DNA from: Acidobacteriota bacterium
GTDB taxonomy: Bacteria; Acidobacteriota; Terriglobia; Acidiferrales; UBA7541
Direction: 5' to 3'
Assembly (NCBI GenBank): GCA_003223215.1
Contig: QHYH01000111.1
Location: forward strand, 1-64,000
DNA length: 64,000 bases
The translations under genes were made by a program, and so were the position numbers. How positions within the stretch are numbered: position 1 is the first letter of the stretch; every line of letters starts with the position of its first letter. Shown in pieces: positions 53,338 to 62,043 of this stretch. Under the pieces are notes generated by a model that was not told the DNA's origin, did not search any database, and was given only the letters and a program-made list of their open reading frames with translations.

Positions 53338-55335
53338 ATGCGGAAGAAACGATTTTTCTCCAACTCGACCTTCGTCGCGGCGGCCATTTCGCTTTTCCTG
53401 CTGACTCTCCTCCCTCCGGCTGTGGTGGCGGAGCCTAGGCTTCCCCATCTTTTCACCGATCACATGGTTCTTCAGGAGGACATGAAGATTTCTGTTTGGG
53501 GCTGGGCGGATCCTCAAGAACGGATCACGGTGAACCTAGGGCCAAATACCAGGGAGACGGTCGCCACGGCAGAAGGCCGCTGGGATGTGTCGCTGCCGGC
53601 GATGCATGCGGGGGGACCGTTTACGCTCATTGTGCGCGGAACGAAGATCGTCGAAGTAAAAGACGTATTGCTCGGCGAAGTCTGGATCGCCTCCGGCCAA
53701 TCCAATATGACTTACGCGCTCGGCGGAGCGGCGGGCGCGACAGAAGAAGTTCCCGCGGCCAACTATCCCCAGATGCGATTCTTTACTGTGCCAAAGAAGA
53801 TTGCGCTCGCGCCTCAGGAAAACACGCTCGAGGCCGCTTGGGAAATTTGCACCCCCGATACGGCGAAGATATTTTCGGCGGTCGCTTATTTTTTTGGCCG
53901 CGACCTGCACAAGGCTCTCCATGTCCCGATTGGCCTCCTACTCAGCGCCTGGCCAGGCACTGCCGGGGAAGAGTGGGCCGACCCCGACTCTTTGCGTCGT
54001 GAGCCGGTTTTGCGGCCCATCGTGGAGCGATGGGAAGCGATGCCGGCGGAAGTCACGAACTTCGCCGCGGCGCCAGCCGAAATTTCCCTGGAGTTCGACG
54101 ACTTCGAACTGCTGCCCGGAGCGGGAAGCGCGGGCACTCCAACGCTATTTTGTAATTTTGACGACGGCGCGTCTCGCGCCGAGACGGGCGGAGTTTGGAC
54201 CTACAACTGGCCCGGCGCAGCCGGCACAGCGTTTGATCTGGTCGCGCCCGGCCGAGGGGGACCAGGCTACGCCGCGCGTGTGGCTGGAAAATTGGACGGG
54301 GCAAGCTCTTCGAATTTGCAGGCAACCTTCAAGAGCGGTGGTTCTCCCGCGGACCTCAGTTCGTTTTTAGGCATGCGCTTCTGGGCTCGCGGTAAGGGCG
54401 CATTTCAATTTCAAATGCTGCAGCCCACGATTTCCGATTGGGACAACTATTCCGCAGAGATGATTCGCGCAACGTCCGAATGGCAGGAAGTCACGATTTG
54501 GTTCCAGGACTTGAAACAGACAGGCTGGGGCGTGAGCGAACCGTTCACTGCAGGCGCGCTCACTGGTTTCCTGCTGAACATCATGGCCCCCTTTGGCGAC
54601 CCTGAAAGACCGCCATCAGGTCTTTACCATGGCATGATTGCTCCGCTCGAGAAGTATCGCATTCGCGGCGCCATCTGGTATCAAGGGGAGGCTAACACCT
54701 GGCGCGCGGAGCAATACCGGACGTTGCTGCCTTCCCTGATTCAGGGATGGCGCAAAGGATTTGGCGAGCCAGACTCTCCTTTTCTTATCGTGCAACTGCC
54801 GAATCTCGGAACGAGTCCGCCGCTTGGAGATTCCACCTGGGCGGAACTCCGGGATGCGCAGTTGTGGACGGCCAAAACAGTGCGGAACACGGGGCTGGCA
54901 GTGACCATCGACGTCGGCGATTCGAAGAACCTGCATCCGCCCCGAAAGGCTGAGATCGGCGGCCGACTGGCGCTCTGGGCGTTGGGAACCACCTATGGCC
55001 GCGAGATTGTCTATTCCGGGCCAATCTACGAGTCCATGAAAATCGCCGGGAACGAAGTCCATATCCGCTTTCGATTTGTGGGCGACGGGCTCGAAGCGCG
55101 TGGTGAAGCGTTGAAGGGATTTTCCATTGCCGGCGCGGACAGAAAGTTTCACTGGGCGGATGCCAGAGTTGAAGGCAACGAGGTAGTCGTTTCCGGCAAG
55201 GAAGTGAGCTCTCCCGTTGCAGTACGGTATGCCTGGGCGGGAAGCCCGGAGGGCAACCTCTACAACAAGAATGGCCTGCCTGCTTCTCCGTTCCGCACCG
55301 ACGATTGGCCAGGCGCAAGCGCAGGGAAGCGGTGA
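53338..55335 (+). CDS. Sialate O-acetylesterase-type (SASA/SGNH) enzyme with inserted beta-domain
   Basis: A 665-residue secreted protein (signal to about residue 31). The SGNH-type esterase has the nucleophile Ser122 in WIASGQSNMTYALG, the block WYQGEAN, and the Asp/His segment VGDSKNLHPPRKAEIGGRLALWAL. Between about residues 255 and 420 sits a jelly-roll-like insertion (LFCNFDDGASRAETGGVWTYNWPGAAGTAFDLV, FLGMRFWARGKGAFQFQMLQP, WQEVTIWFQDLKQ) resembling CIA30-type carbohydrate-binding domains. It would remove O-acetyl groups from sialic acids or acetylated plant polysaccharides in the periplasm. Neighbouring beta-helix and GH42 genes support a polysaccharide role. Confidence 0.9.
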   Translation: MRKKRFFSNSTFVAAAISLFLLTLLPPAVVAEPRLPHLFTDHMVLQEDMKISVWGWADPQERITVNLGPNTRETVATAEGRWDVSLPAMHAGGPFTLIVRGTKIVEVKDVLLGEVWIASGQSNMTYALGGAAGATEEVPAANYPQMRFFTVPKKIALAPQENTLEAAWEICTPDTAKIFSAVAYFFGRDLHKALHVPIGLLLSAWPGTAGEEWADPDSLRREPVLRPIVERWEAMPAEVTNFAAAPAEISLEFDDFELLPGAGSAGTPTLFCNFDDGASRAETGGVWTYNWPGAAGTAFDLVAPGRGGPGYAARVAGKLDGASSSNLQATFKSGGSPADLSSFLGMRFWARGKGAFQFQMLQPTISDWDNYSAEMIRATSEWQEVTIWFQDLKQTGWGVSEPFTAGALTGFLLNIMAPFGDPERPPSGLYHGMIAPLEKYRIRGAIWYQGEANTWRAEQYRTLLPSLIQGWRKGFGEPDSPFLIVQLPNLGTSPPLGDSTWAELRDAQLWTAKTVRNTGLAVTIDVGDSKNLHPPRKAEIGGRLALWALGTTYGREIVYSGPIYESMKIAGNEVHIRFRFVGDGLEARGEALKGFSIAGADRKFHWADARVEGNEVVVSGKEVSSPVAVRYAWAGSPEGNLYNKNGLPASPFRTDDWPGASAGKR

Positions 55336-55405
55336 GCAAAAACGAAGCTCCATGAAATGCGTTTAAGATTCGTTGTTCCTTCTAAGGGGCTTGGAGGGTG
55401 GTGTC

Positions 55406-57112
55406 ATGAATCGTCGTCCGGACGCAGCGGAAAGACGCACGCGCTTCGCGTGGACTGTCGTGCCGCTGAGCCTCATTCTCTTTTGCATCGTTCCCGTTTT
55501 CTTGTGGTCGCGAACGAACCACCCAAATGGCGTTGAGGCCTCATCGGAGGATTCGAGAGCGCATCCTCCAGCCGATGTGCTTCCAGCGAATAAATTCCTG
55601 AGCCAAGCGAAGGCGTATGGGACGGCGTATTACGTGGATTCGCGAGGCGGCGATGACGCGAATCCCGGAACGAATCCGCTCGCGCCCTGGAAAACGCTGG
55701 AGAAGGTGAACGCGACAACGTTTCATCCGGGCGACGAAATCATGCTGCGGTCGAGTTCGGTGTGGCGAGGCCAGTTGTGGCCCAAAGGATCGGGCACGGA
55801 AGGACATCCGATCCGCGTGGACACGTATGGTGGCGGAGTGAAGCCGGTGATCAACGGGGACGGCCTATTTGAAGACGCCGTTCTGCTGAAAAATCAGGAG
55901 TATTGGGAAATCGCGAACCTGGAGATCACCAACACAGGCCTCGGCCGGGTGGTGCGACGCGGAGTGCATGCGGCGCTTGAAGATTACGGCGACGCGCATC
56001 ACATTTACTTTCGCTCGCTGACGATACACGACGTGAACGGCGTGGATGATGTGAAACCGAACGGCGGCATTCACTACACTTCGACCAGCGAACACAAGCC
56101 GAGCCGCTTTGTAGATTTGCGGATCGAGAACAACGAAATTTATCACGTTGACCGCAGCGGGATTTTCGGCTGGTCGGACGCCTGGGTCCGTTCAAAGTGG
56201 TATCCGAGCCTGGGTGTGGCTGTTCGCGGAAATCTTTTGCACGACATCGGGGGAGACGGGATCGTCGTCGTGGCAACGGACAGTGCCGTGGTGGAGCGCA
56301 ACGTCGTGGGGCGCGCCAACCAGCGGTCGGAAGGATACAACGTCGGGATCTGGTCGTGGAGCGCGGACAACACGCTGATTCAGTACAACGAGGCTTACGG
56401 CACCAAAGGCCAGCGCGACGGAGAAGGCTTCGATTCCGATTGGAACAGCAGGAACACAATCATTCAATATAACTACAGCCATGACAACGACGGCGGTTTT
56501 TTGCTGATCTGCAATGAGGGTGGACACGATGCCGCAGAGAGCGCCGGAAATACCGGAACCATTATCCGCTACAACATCAGTCAGAATGACCGAACCCGCG
56601 GTATCAATATCGCGGGACCGGTAAAGGACAGCTCGATTTACAACAACACCATTTATGTGGGCCCCGAGCACTCCGTGAGTCTGCTGTTGTTTTCCGACTG
56701 GCACGGATGGAGCGAGGACACGCGCCTTTACAACAACATCTTCTACGTTGCCGGAAAGGGAGAATTCACTCACGCAATTTCGCGCGCGAACGATGGGGCT
56801 CACGAAACAGCGTCGGGGTTCGGCCAAAGCAACGCAAACGTATGGGATTCGAATGTGTATTTTGGCATCACCGAGCCAACCACAGACGCCCACGCGTTGA
56901 CGGTTGACCCAAAGCTGGTCGCTCCCGGCAGCGGCGGCCTCGGGCGGCTTTCGTTGGCTGGATACCGGTTACAGGTGGGCTCTGCGGCGAGAAAGACTGG
57001 AAAATACATCCGGAACGATGGTAGCAGGGATTTTTGGGGAAACGGGGTTCCGTCGTGCAAGCAGACGGACCGGGGCGCATCGCAGTCGGACGATTGCGCG
57101 GCGCGCCAATGA
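55406..57112 (+). CDS. Secreted right-handed beta-helix (pectate-lyase-like) protein
   Basis: The ATG at 55406 follows GGAGGGTGGTGTC; the longer TTG start adds nothing. About 568 residues with an N-terminal membrane-type signal (FAWTVVPLSLILFCIVPVFLW). The mature part opens AYYVDSRGGDDANPGTNPLAPWKTLEKVN, the DUF1565/pectate-lyase-like cap, then parallel beta-helix coils (HHIYFRSLTIHDVNGVDDVKPNGGIHYTS, NNTIYVGPEHSVSLLLFSDWHGWS, NTIIQYNYSHDNDGGFLLICNE). Such proteins bind or cleave polyuronates and related glycans. No single catalytic triad stands out, so lyase versus binding role is open. Confidence 0.85.
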   Translation: MNRRPDAAERRTRFAWTVVPLSLILFCIVPVFLWSRTNHPNGVEASSEDSRAHPPADVLPANKFLSQAKAYGTAYYVDSRGGDDANPGTNPLAPWKTLEKVNATTFHPGDEIMLRSSSVWRGQLWPKGSGTEGHPIRVDTYGGGVKPVINGDGLFEDAVLLKNQEYWEIANLEITNTGLGRVVRRGVHAALEDYGDAHHIYFRSLTIHDVNGVDDVKPNGGIHYTSTSEHKPSRFVDLRIENNEIYHVDRSGIFGWSDAWVRSKWYPSLGVAVRGNLLHDIGGDGIVVVATDSAVVERNVVGRANQRSEGYNVGIWSWSADNTLIQYNEAYGTKGQRDGEGFDSDWNSRNTIIQYNYSHDNDGGFLLICNEGGHDAAESAGNTGTIIRYNISQNDRTRGINIAGPVKDSSIYNNTIYVGPEHSVSLLLFSDWHGWSEDTRLYNNIFYVAGKGEFTHAISRANDGAHETASGFGQSNANVWDSNVYFGITEPTTDAHALTVDPKLVAPGSGGLGRLSLAGYRLQVGSAARKTGKYIRNDGSRDFWGNGVPSCKQTDRGASQSDDCAARQ

Positions 57113-57157
57113 AGAAGTGCGATGCGGCAAGCCAAATAAATACGGATTGTGTTCCTC

Positions 57158-58147
57158 ATGAATATCCGCGAAATCGCAAGACGCGCCAAGGTATCGACCA
57201 CTACCGGTGTCCCGCACGATCAACCGTCATCCCGGCGTGCAGCCGCAACTGGCCAGGCGCGTCCTGAAGGTGGTCGAGGAAATGGGATGTTTCCGAGCAC
57301 GCAGGCGCGGGCGCTGGTTTCCGGCCGCAACCGAATTCTTGGGGTCGATCGTTTCGGAGATCACCAACCCCTTTTTCCCGGAAATCGTGCATGTGTTTGA
57401 AGAAACGGCGATCCAGCACAATTATGAAATCCTTGTGACCTCTACTGCCCATAACACCGAACGCATGAAGACCGCCGTAAGGCGCATGCTCGAGCATCGC
57501 GTGGAAGGCGTCGCGGTGATGACGTTTGGCATGGAGGAATCTCTCCTGGACGATTTGAAGCTGAGGAACGTTCCGCTGGTGTTTGTGGACGTCGGACCGG
57601 CGCGGCCTCGCGTCAGCAAGATCCGAACCGATTATTTGCAGGGAATTTGGCAGGCGGTACAGCAGCTGGCGGCCCTGCGTCACGAGAAGATTGCGTTTAT
57701 CACCGGCCCGCTGACGCGCAAGTCCGCCTGCGCGAGAAAAGAGGGGTTCGTTCAATCGATGAATGAGATTGGGATGGAGCCGGAGCCCAATGGATGATGG
57801 AAGGAGATCATGCGCTGGAAGGCGGGCAGCGAACGTTCACGAAATCACGGGGTTTGAAAGCAAGGCCGACCGCGATTCTTTGCTCGAACGACATGACCGC
57901 CATCGGCGTGATGCGCGAGAGTTATGGGAAAAAGATTCCCATTTCCAGCGAACGGTCATTGATTGGGTTTGACAATATTCACATTTCCCAGTACATCCTT
58001 CCACCTTTGACGACGATCGAGATGTCGCAAGCGCAACTCGGCAGGCTGGCGTTCCAGGCGCTGCTGACCGACGTCCGCCGCGAGTTGCCGAATCCGAAAG
58101 GCACCGAGTACGTCCTGAAAACGAGTTTCGTGCTGCGCGATCGATGA
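57158..58147 (+). pseudogene. LacI-family transcriptional regulator, multiple frameshifts
   Basis: The ATG at 57158 gives MNIREIARRAKVSTTT, the LacI helix-turn-helix. The true chain must then change frame for VSRTINRHPGVQPQLARRVLKVVEEMG, again for FPSTQARALVSGRNRILG, and again for SIVSEITNPFFPEIVHVFEETAIQHNYEILV. A stop near 57797 forces another shift before ARPTAILCSNDMTAIGVMRESYGKKI and the rest to 58147. At least four indels are needed. The sugar-binding core is recognisable, but the gene is inactive as read. It would have controlled the GH42 gene downstream. Confidence 0.85.
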
Positions 58148-58249
58148 ATTCACAGAAGCGCTTGTCCTGAGCGCGGCTTATGGTCTCGGGCGTTTGACGT
58201 CAAGTCTGGCAGCCGATCGCTTTGGCTACCGATTTCGATTGCGGGAGGC

Positions 58250-60379
58250 GTGTCCGTGTTCCCAACAACAAAAATGCTAAGAAATGCAAAGCGTGGTTTG
58301 ATCAGCGCCTTTGCTTGCGCGATGACCTTCGGCGGGCTTCTGGCGCATGCCCAGACCCGCGACACATTTCATCCCGACCGGATGGACACCGTGCTATACG
58401 GCGTCGCCTATTATCCGGAATACATGCCCTACGACCGGCTTGACCAGGACGTTCAGCTCATGCAAAAGGCGGGCATCACCGTTGTTCGGATTGGGGAGTC
58501 GAGCTGGGGATTGTGGGAGCCGCAGGACGGAAAGTTTGAGTTTGACTGGATGGACCGCGTCGTAGACAAGCTGCACGCAGCCGGAATCCGCATCATTATG
58601 GGCACGCCGACCTATTCGATTCCTGCATGGATGTACAAGGAGCATCCCGAGATCGTCGTGACGCGGCTTGGCGGTCAGTATCTTTATTATGGGCTCCGCC
58701 AAAACACCGATCTGCTGAATCCCACCTACCGGTTTTATTGCGACCGTATCATCCGCAAAATCCTCGAGCACTACAAGAACAATCCGGCCATCATCGGCTT
58801 CCAGATTGACAACGAAACCTCTTCGGCGGGCGCGGCGAATCACGACATGCAGGTCGGCTTTCAGGAGTATCTGAAAGCAAAATTCCACACGGTAGATGAT
58901 TTGAACAAGGGCTGGGGGCTGAATTACTGGGGGCAACGTTTGAACGACTGGACGGAGCTGCCGCCGCGCGACGGGATCATCAATCCCGGGTGGAAGCTGG
59001 AGTGGGAGCGCTATTCACAGTGGCTCACGACCGACTTTTTGGCATGGCAGGCGTCCATCGTCAACGAATACAAGAGACCGGACCAGTTCGTCACGCACGA
59101 TTTTGCCGGACCGCCTCGGCCGGAAGTGAACGAGCTGGATGTTTCGCGCTCGCTCGATATTGCCGCCGCGAATCCCTATCACGAAACGCAGGAAGGCTTC
59201 GATGGAGAAGTTTCATCGCGCGTAGGCGATTACATGCGTTCCTTGAAGAACGCGAATTATCTGATTACCGAGACAAACGCCGAGGCCATTGGCTGGGATT
59301 CCAAGGGTCAGTATCCACCGTACGACGGTCAGTTGCGGCTCGATGTGTATACGCACGCTTCCTCCGGTGCGAACATGGTCGAGTATTGGCATTGGCACTC
59401 GATCCACTACGGTCAGGAAACGTACTGGAAAGGTGTGCTGGGCCACGACCTCGCACCGGGCAGAGCGTACGAAGAAGTCAGCAGGACCGCCCATGAGTTG
59501 CAGCGCATCGGAGGGGAAATCGTGGACCTCCAGCGGAAAAATCAGGTCGCGATTCTATATAGCGATGATTCCTACTACGGGATTGAGTTCATGAAGTTCA
59601 GCGACCGCGTGAACTATCGCACGATCGAGCAGCAGATGTACCGCGTTCTGTACCGCGCGAATATTGGCATTGATTTTGTTTTTCCGGATAGCACGAATCT
59701 TTCCAGCTACAACGTGATTCTTGTTCCGCCCCTCTACGTAGCCAGCGACGCGGTGTTGCGAAAGCTCGCAGAGTACGTCCGCGGCGGCGGAAACTTGGTT
59801 GTCGCGTTCAAGAGCGCGTTTTGCAATGAGTATTCAACAGTTCGCTGGGAGATGGCACCCGGGCCTTTACGGGAAGCCGCGGGAATCCATTACCAGGAAT
59901 TCTCAAGTCTCGAACAGCGGCTGGCCTTGAAAGATGATCCTTTTCATGCAGGTGACGACAACCGGGTGACAACTTGGGCGGAAATGTTGATTCTGGACAC
60001 GGCCAAGGCGCTGGCGTATTACGATCACCCGTTCTTTGGCAAGTATCCGGCGATCACGCAAAACACGTTCGGCAAGGGCACCCTGACATACGAAGGTACC
60101 GTGCTGAGCGACAAACTTCAGGGCGACGTGCTCCTCGCCGTACTTCAAAAGGCAGGACTAACTGGACCGGACCAGAATCTGCCTGCTCCCGTGCGGGTGA
60201 AGCATGGAATCAACCGCAAAGCCAAGACTCTGCACTACTACTTGAATTATTCGAGCGAGCCTCAGACTTTCAGCTATGAGTACGGCGCAGGCTCGGAAAT
60301 TCTCCAGCAAATCGCGGTATCCCATGGCCAAAGTATTACTCTGAAGCCCTGGGATGCCGCCATCATCGAAGAAAAATAA
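58250..60379 (+). CDS. GH42-type beta-galactosidase, secreted (2)
   Basis: From the GTG at 58250, 709 residues with a signal peptide (residues ~10-34, FACAMTFGGLLAHAQ). The clan GH-A barrel is clear: GVAYYPEYMPYDRLDQDVQLMQKAGITVVRIGESSWGLWEP, acid/base Glu189 in GFQIDNETSS and nucleophile Glu341 in LITETNAEAIGW. The trimerisation domain (VAILYSDDSYYGIEFM) and a final beta domain follow. These are the same catalytic positions as in the GH42 at 20735-22900. It lies downstream of a broken LacI gene and upstream of the convergent DUF1080 gene, in a polysaccharide-use neighbourhood. Confidence 0.93.
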   Translation: MSVFPTTKMLRNAKRGLISAFACAMTFGGLLAHAQTRDTFHPDRMDTVLYGVAYYPEYMPYDRLDQDVQLMQKAGITVVRIGESSWGLWEPQDGKFEFDWMDRVVDKLHAAGIRIIMGTPTYSIPAWMYKEHPEIVVTRLGGQYLYYGLRQNTDLLNPTYRFYCDRIIRKILEHYKNNPAIIGFQIDNETSSAGAANHDMQVGFQEYLKAKFHTVDDLNKGWGLNYWGQRLNDWTELPPRDGIINPGWKLEWERYSQWLTTDFLAWQASIVNEYKRPDQFVTHDFAGPPRPEVNELDVSRSLDIAAANPYHETQEGFDGEVSSRVGDYMRSLKNANYLITETNAEAIGWDSKGQYPPYDGQLRLDVYTHASSGANMVEYWHWHSIHYGQETYWKGVLGHDLAPGRAYEEVSRTAHELQRIGGEIVDLQRKNQVAILYSDDSYYGIEFMKFSDRVNYRTIEQQMYRVLYRANIGIDFVFPDSTNLSSYNVILVPPLYVASDAVLRKLAEYVRGGGNLVVAFKSAFCNEYSTVRWEMAPGPLREAAGIHYQEFSSLEQRLALKDDPFHAGDDNRVTTWAEMLILDTAKALAYYDHPFFGKYPAITQNTFGKGTLTYEGTVLSDKLQGDVLLAVLQKAGLTGPDQNLPAPVRVKHGINRKAKTLHYYLNYSSEPQTFSYEYGAGSEILQQIAVSHGQSITLKPWDAAIIEEK

Positions 60380-60549
60380 CGACCAGCGGTGCTGAAGTCG
60401 AAATTAATTCCCGTCAGCTTTTTTCTCGTTCTGGCGCTTGCCTTCAGTCCATGCGCCTCCCACCGGACTCAGGCTTGTACCGGCCCGAAGGCGGGAAGCA
60501 CGCCAATGCGCTTTTGCTAACCAGCAAATGCGTCCAGCAACGAGAAAAA

Positions 60550-60567
60550 TCGGGAGTTCGAATCTCT
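60550..60567 (+). repeat. tRNA T-arm-like 18-base match
   Basis: TCGGGAGTTCGAATCTCT is identical to 4172-4189 in the tRNA-Arg 3' fragment and contains the T-loop consensus TTCGAAT. No tRNA acceptor or anticodon arm surrounds it here. It directly abuts the 3' end of the DUF1080 gene at 60571. It could be a trace of an attachment site. Confidence 0.45.
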
Positions 60568-60570
60568 TCA

Positions 60571-61620
60571 TTAGTCAGCTGGCGTTAGAACGATGCTGCG
60601 AAACGCCACGCGTCCTTTTTCGCTGCCCTGAAGGTAGAGCGGCCCTGGCAACTCTTCATGACTGTCGAGCGCGCCTCCGGTAATGCCCGGGATTTCTTTG
60701 TTGTCGATGATGGTGTGCCCGTTCTGTACAACGGTGACCATCCGCCCGACCAGCGTGATGTCATAGGTCTGCCATTCTCCCGGCCTTCGTGGCTGCTCCG
60801 GCGTGGGAGCCAGAAAACCGTAGATTCCACCCATGTGATGGCTACGCGGCTCCTCGATCGAATCGGTTTCTATTTGCACTTCGTAGCGGCCCCGCAAGTA
60901 GACGCCGCCGTTGGAATTCTCTCCGCAATTGAATTCGACGTGCAGCTTGAAGTCTCCGAATTTCGAGTCGTTGATCAACTCAGGGCCATTACCTGGTGAG
61001 ATCAACTCTCCATTCTCCACTTTCCATACTTTTTCCGGGCTCGGCTCGCTCATATGCCATCCCGTGAGGTCCTTTCCGTTGAACGACTGAATGGGCGGTC
61101 CCCATTTTGGCGCTAGAGTGCGCGTCAAGGCCGGCGCTCGCTCGCCCGTCCACTGCCACGTATTGCCGTCCGGCCCATTCACCGTGCCCGACAAAATCTT
61201 GCCCGTCCAAGTTCCCTCGAAAACCATGTCGGCCTTCGCGCCTTCTTCTTCCTTCGGCGAGATAAACATAAGGCGCCCGTTCGAAAGCTCAGCCTTCGGA
61301 AGCGGCCGCGCGTTTCCCCAGCGCCCCACGAATTCCGCGACCAGCCTTCCATTCTCTTGACGCAGTTCGAGCCACGAAGGATATTCGCCATCGCGAGCTT
61401 TTAGCGTCAGATCCCATCGCCCGAGAAACGCTTTGGCCGATTCAAGCTCCGCCCCAACCGGCGCAACCGGACTGGTACCGGAAACTGGCGCATTCACAAC
61501 AGCAGGAACCTTTTCAGATCTTCGCTCATTTGCCGCGCGCGCCCCCGCACCTACCGTTAGCGCAACAACCGCCTCAAGGGTCAAGGCAAGCGAAACAAAT
61601 ACTATAAATCGCGATTTCAT
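60571..61620 (-). CDS. DUF1080 (3-keto-disaccharide hydrolase-like) secreted protein (2)
   Basis: The start at 61618-61620 follows AAGGAGCC and begins MKSRFIVFVSLALTLEAVVALTVGAGARA, a signal peptide; the longer frame adds an unlikely leader. About 349 residues: a first beta domain (FLGRWDLTLKARDGEYPSWLELRQENGRLVAEFVGRWG) and the DUF1080 jelly roll (IQSFNGKDLTGWHMSEPSPEKVWKVENGELISP, GDFKLHVEFNCGENSNGGVYLRGRYEVQIETD, HHMGGIYGFLAPTPEQPRRPGEWQTYDITLVGRMVTVVQNGHTIIDN). The architecture is the same as the protein at 2528-3547. It is probably periplasmic and active on glycosides or bound to sugars. Confidence 0.88.
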   Translation of the reverse strand: MKSRFIVFVSLALTLEAVVALTVGAGARAANERRSEKVPAVVNAPVSGTSPVAPVGAELESAKAFLGRWDLTLKARDGEYPSWLELRQENGRLVAEFVGRWGNARPLPKAELSNGRLMFISPKEEEGAKADMVFEGTWTGKILSGTVNGPDGNTWQWTGERAPALTRTLAPKWGPPIQSFNGKDLTGWHMSEPSPEKVWKVENGELISPGNGPELINDSKFGDFKLHVEFNCGENSNGGVYLRGRYEVQIETDSIEEPRSHHMGGIYGFLAPTPEQPRRPGEWQTYDITLVGRMVTVVQNGHTIIDNKEIPGITGGALDSHEELPGPLYLQGSEKGRVAFRSIVLTPAD

Positions 61621-62043
61621 CGCATTAGGCTCCTTCTCCATGCAACTTGTGCTTTCTTGCTGCGTTTTCCGCGCACATTTCTCTGCACATTTTCCCGCCG
61701 CATTCTCTGCCCGGGGACAAAAATTCTCAACGAAATCCTGCCGGCGCCATCCGAGCACAAATTCAAGGATCGACCGCGGTCTAAATAGTCGCGGTCTCAA
61801 CCTTATGCAAAACATTTTGACTTGACAACCCTTCTTTGATGAGGCCAAATGTTCGCACGTTTTGGGTTGGTTGGGAGCAAGCGGTACTCAATCGTTTTAC
61901 TTAGATCGCAAGTCCCAGCCCTCTGGGCGGCCTCGCGCCACAAATCGTCTCCCACTCGCCCTTTGGTGCGCTGACCTGGTCGAGTACACTGGTGCGCCCA
62001 TGGCCTTGATGGCTCTGGGTGCTGATGTGCAGGAGGCATGCAG
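61621..62043. other. Gene-poor divergent control region
   Basis: This stretch separates the DUF1080 gene (minus) from the TonB-receptor gene (plus), so it must hold both promoters. No operator-like repeat is obvious. Other open frames here are short or shadow frames. Confidence 0.4.
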
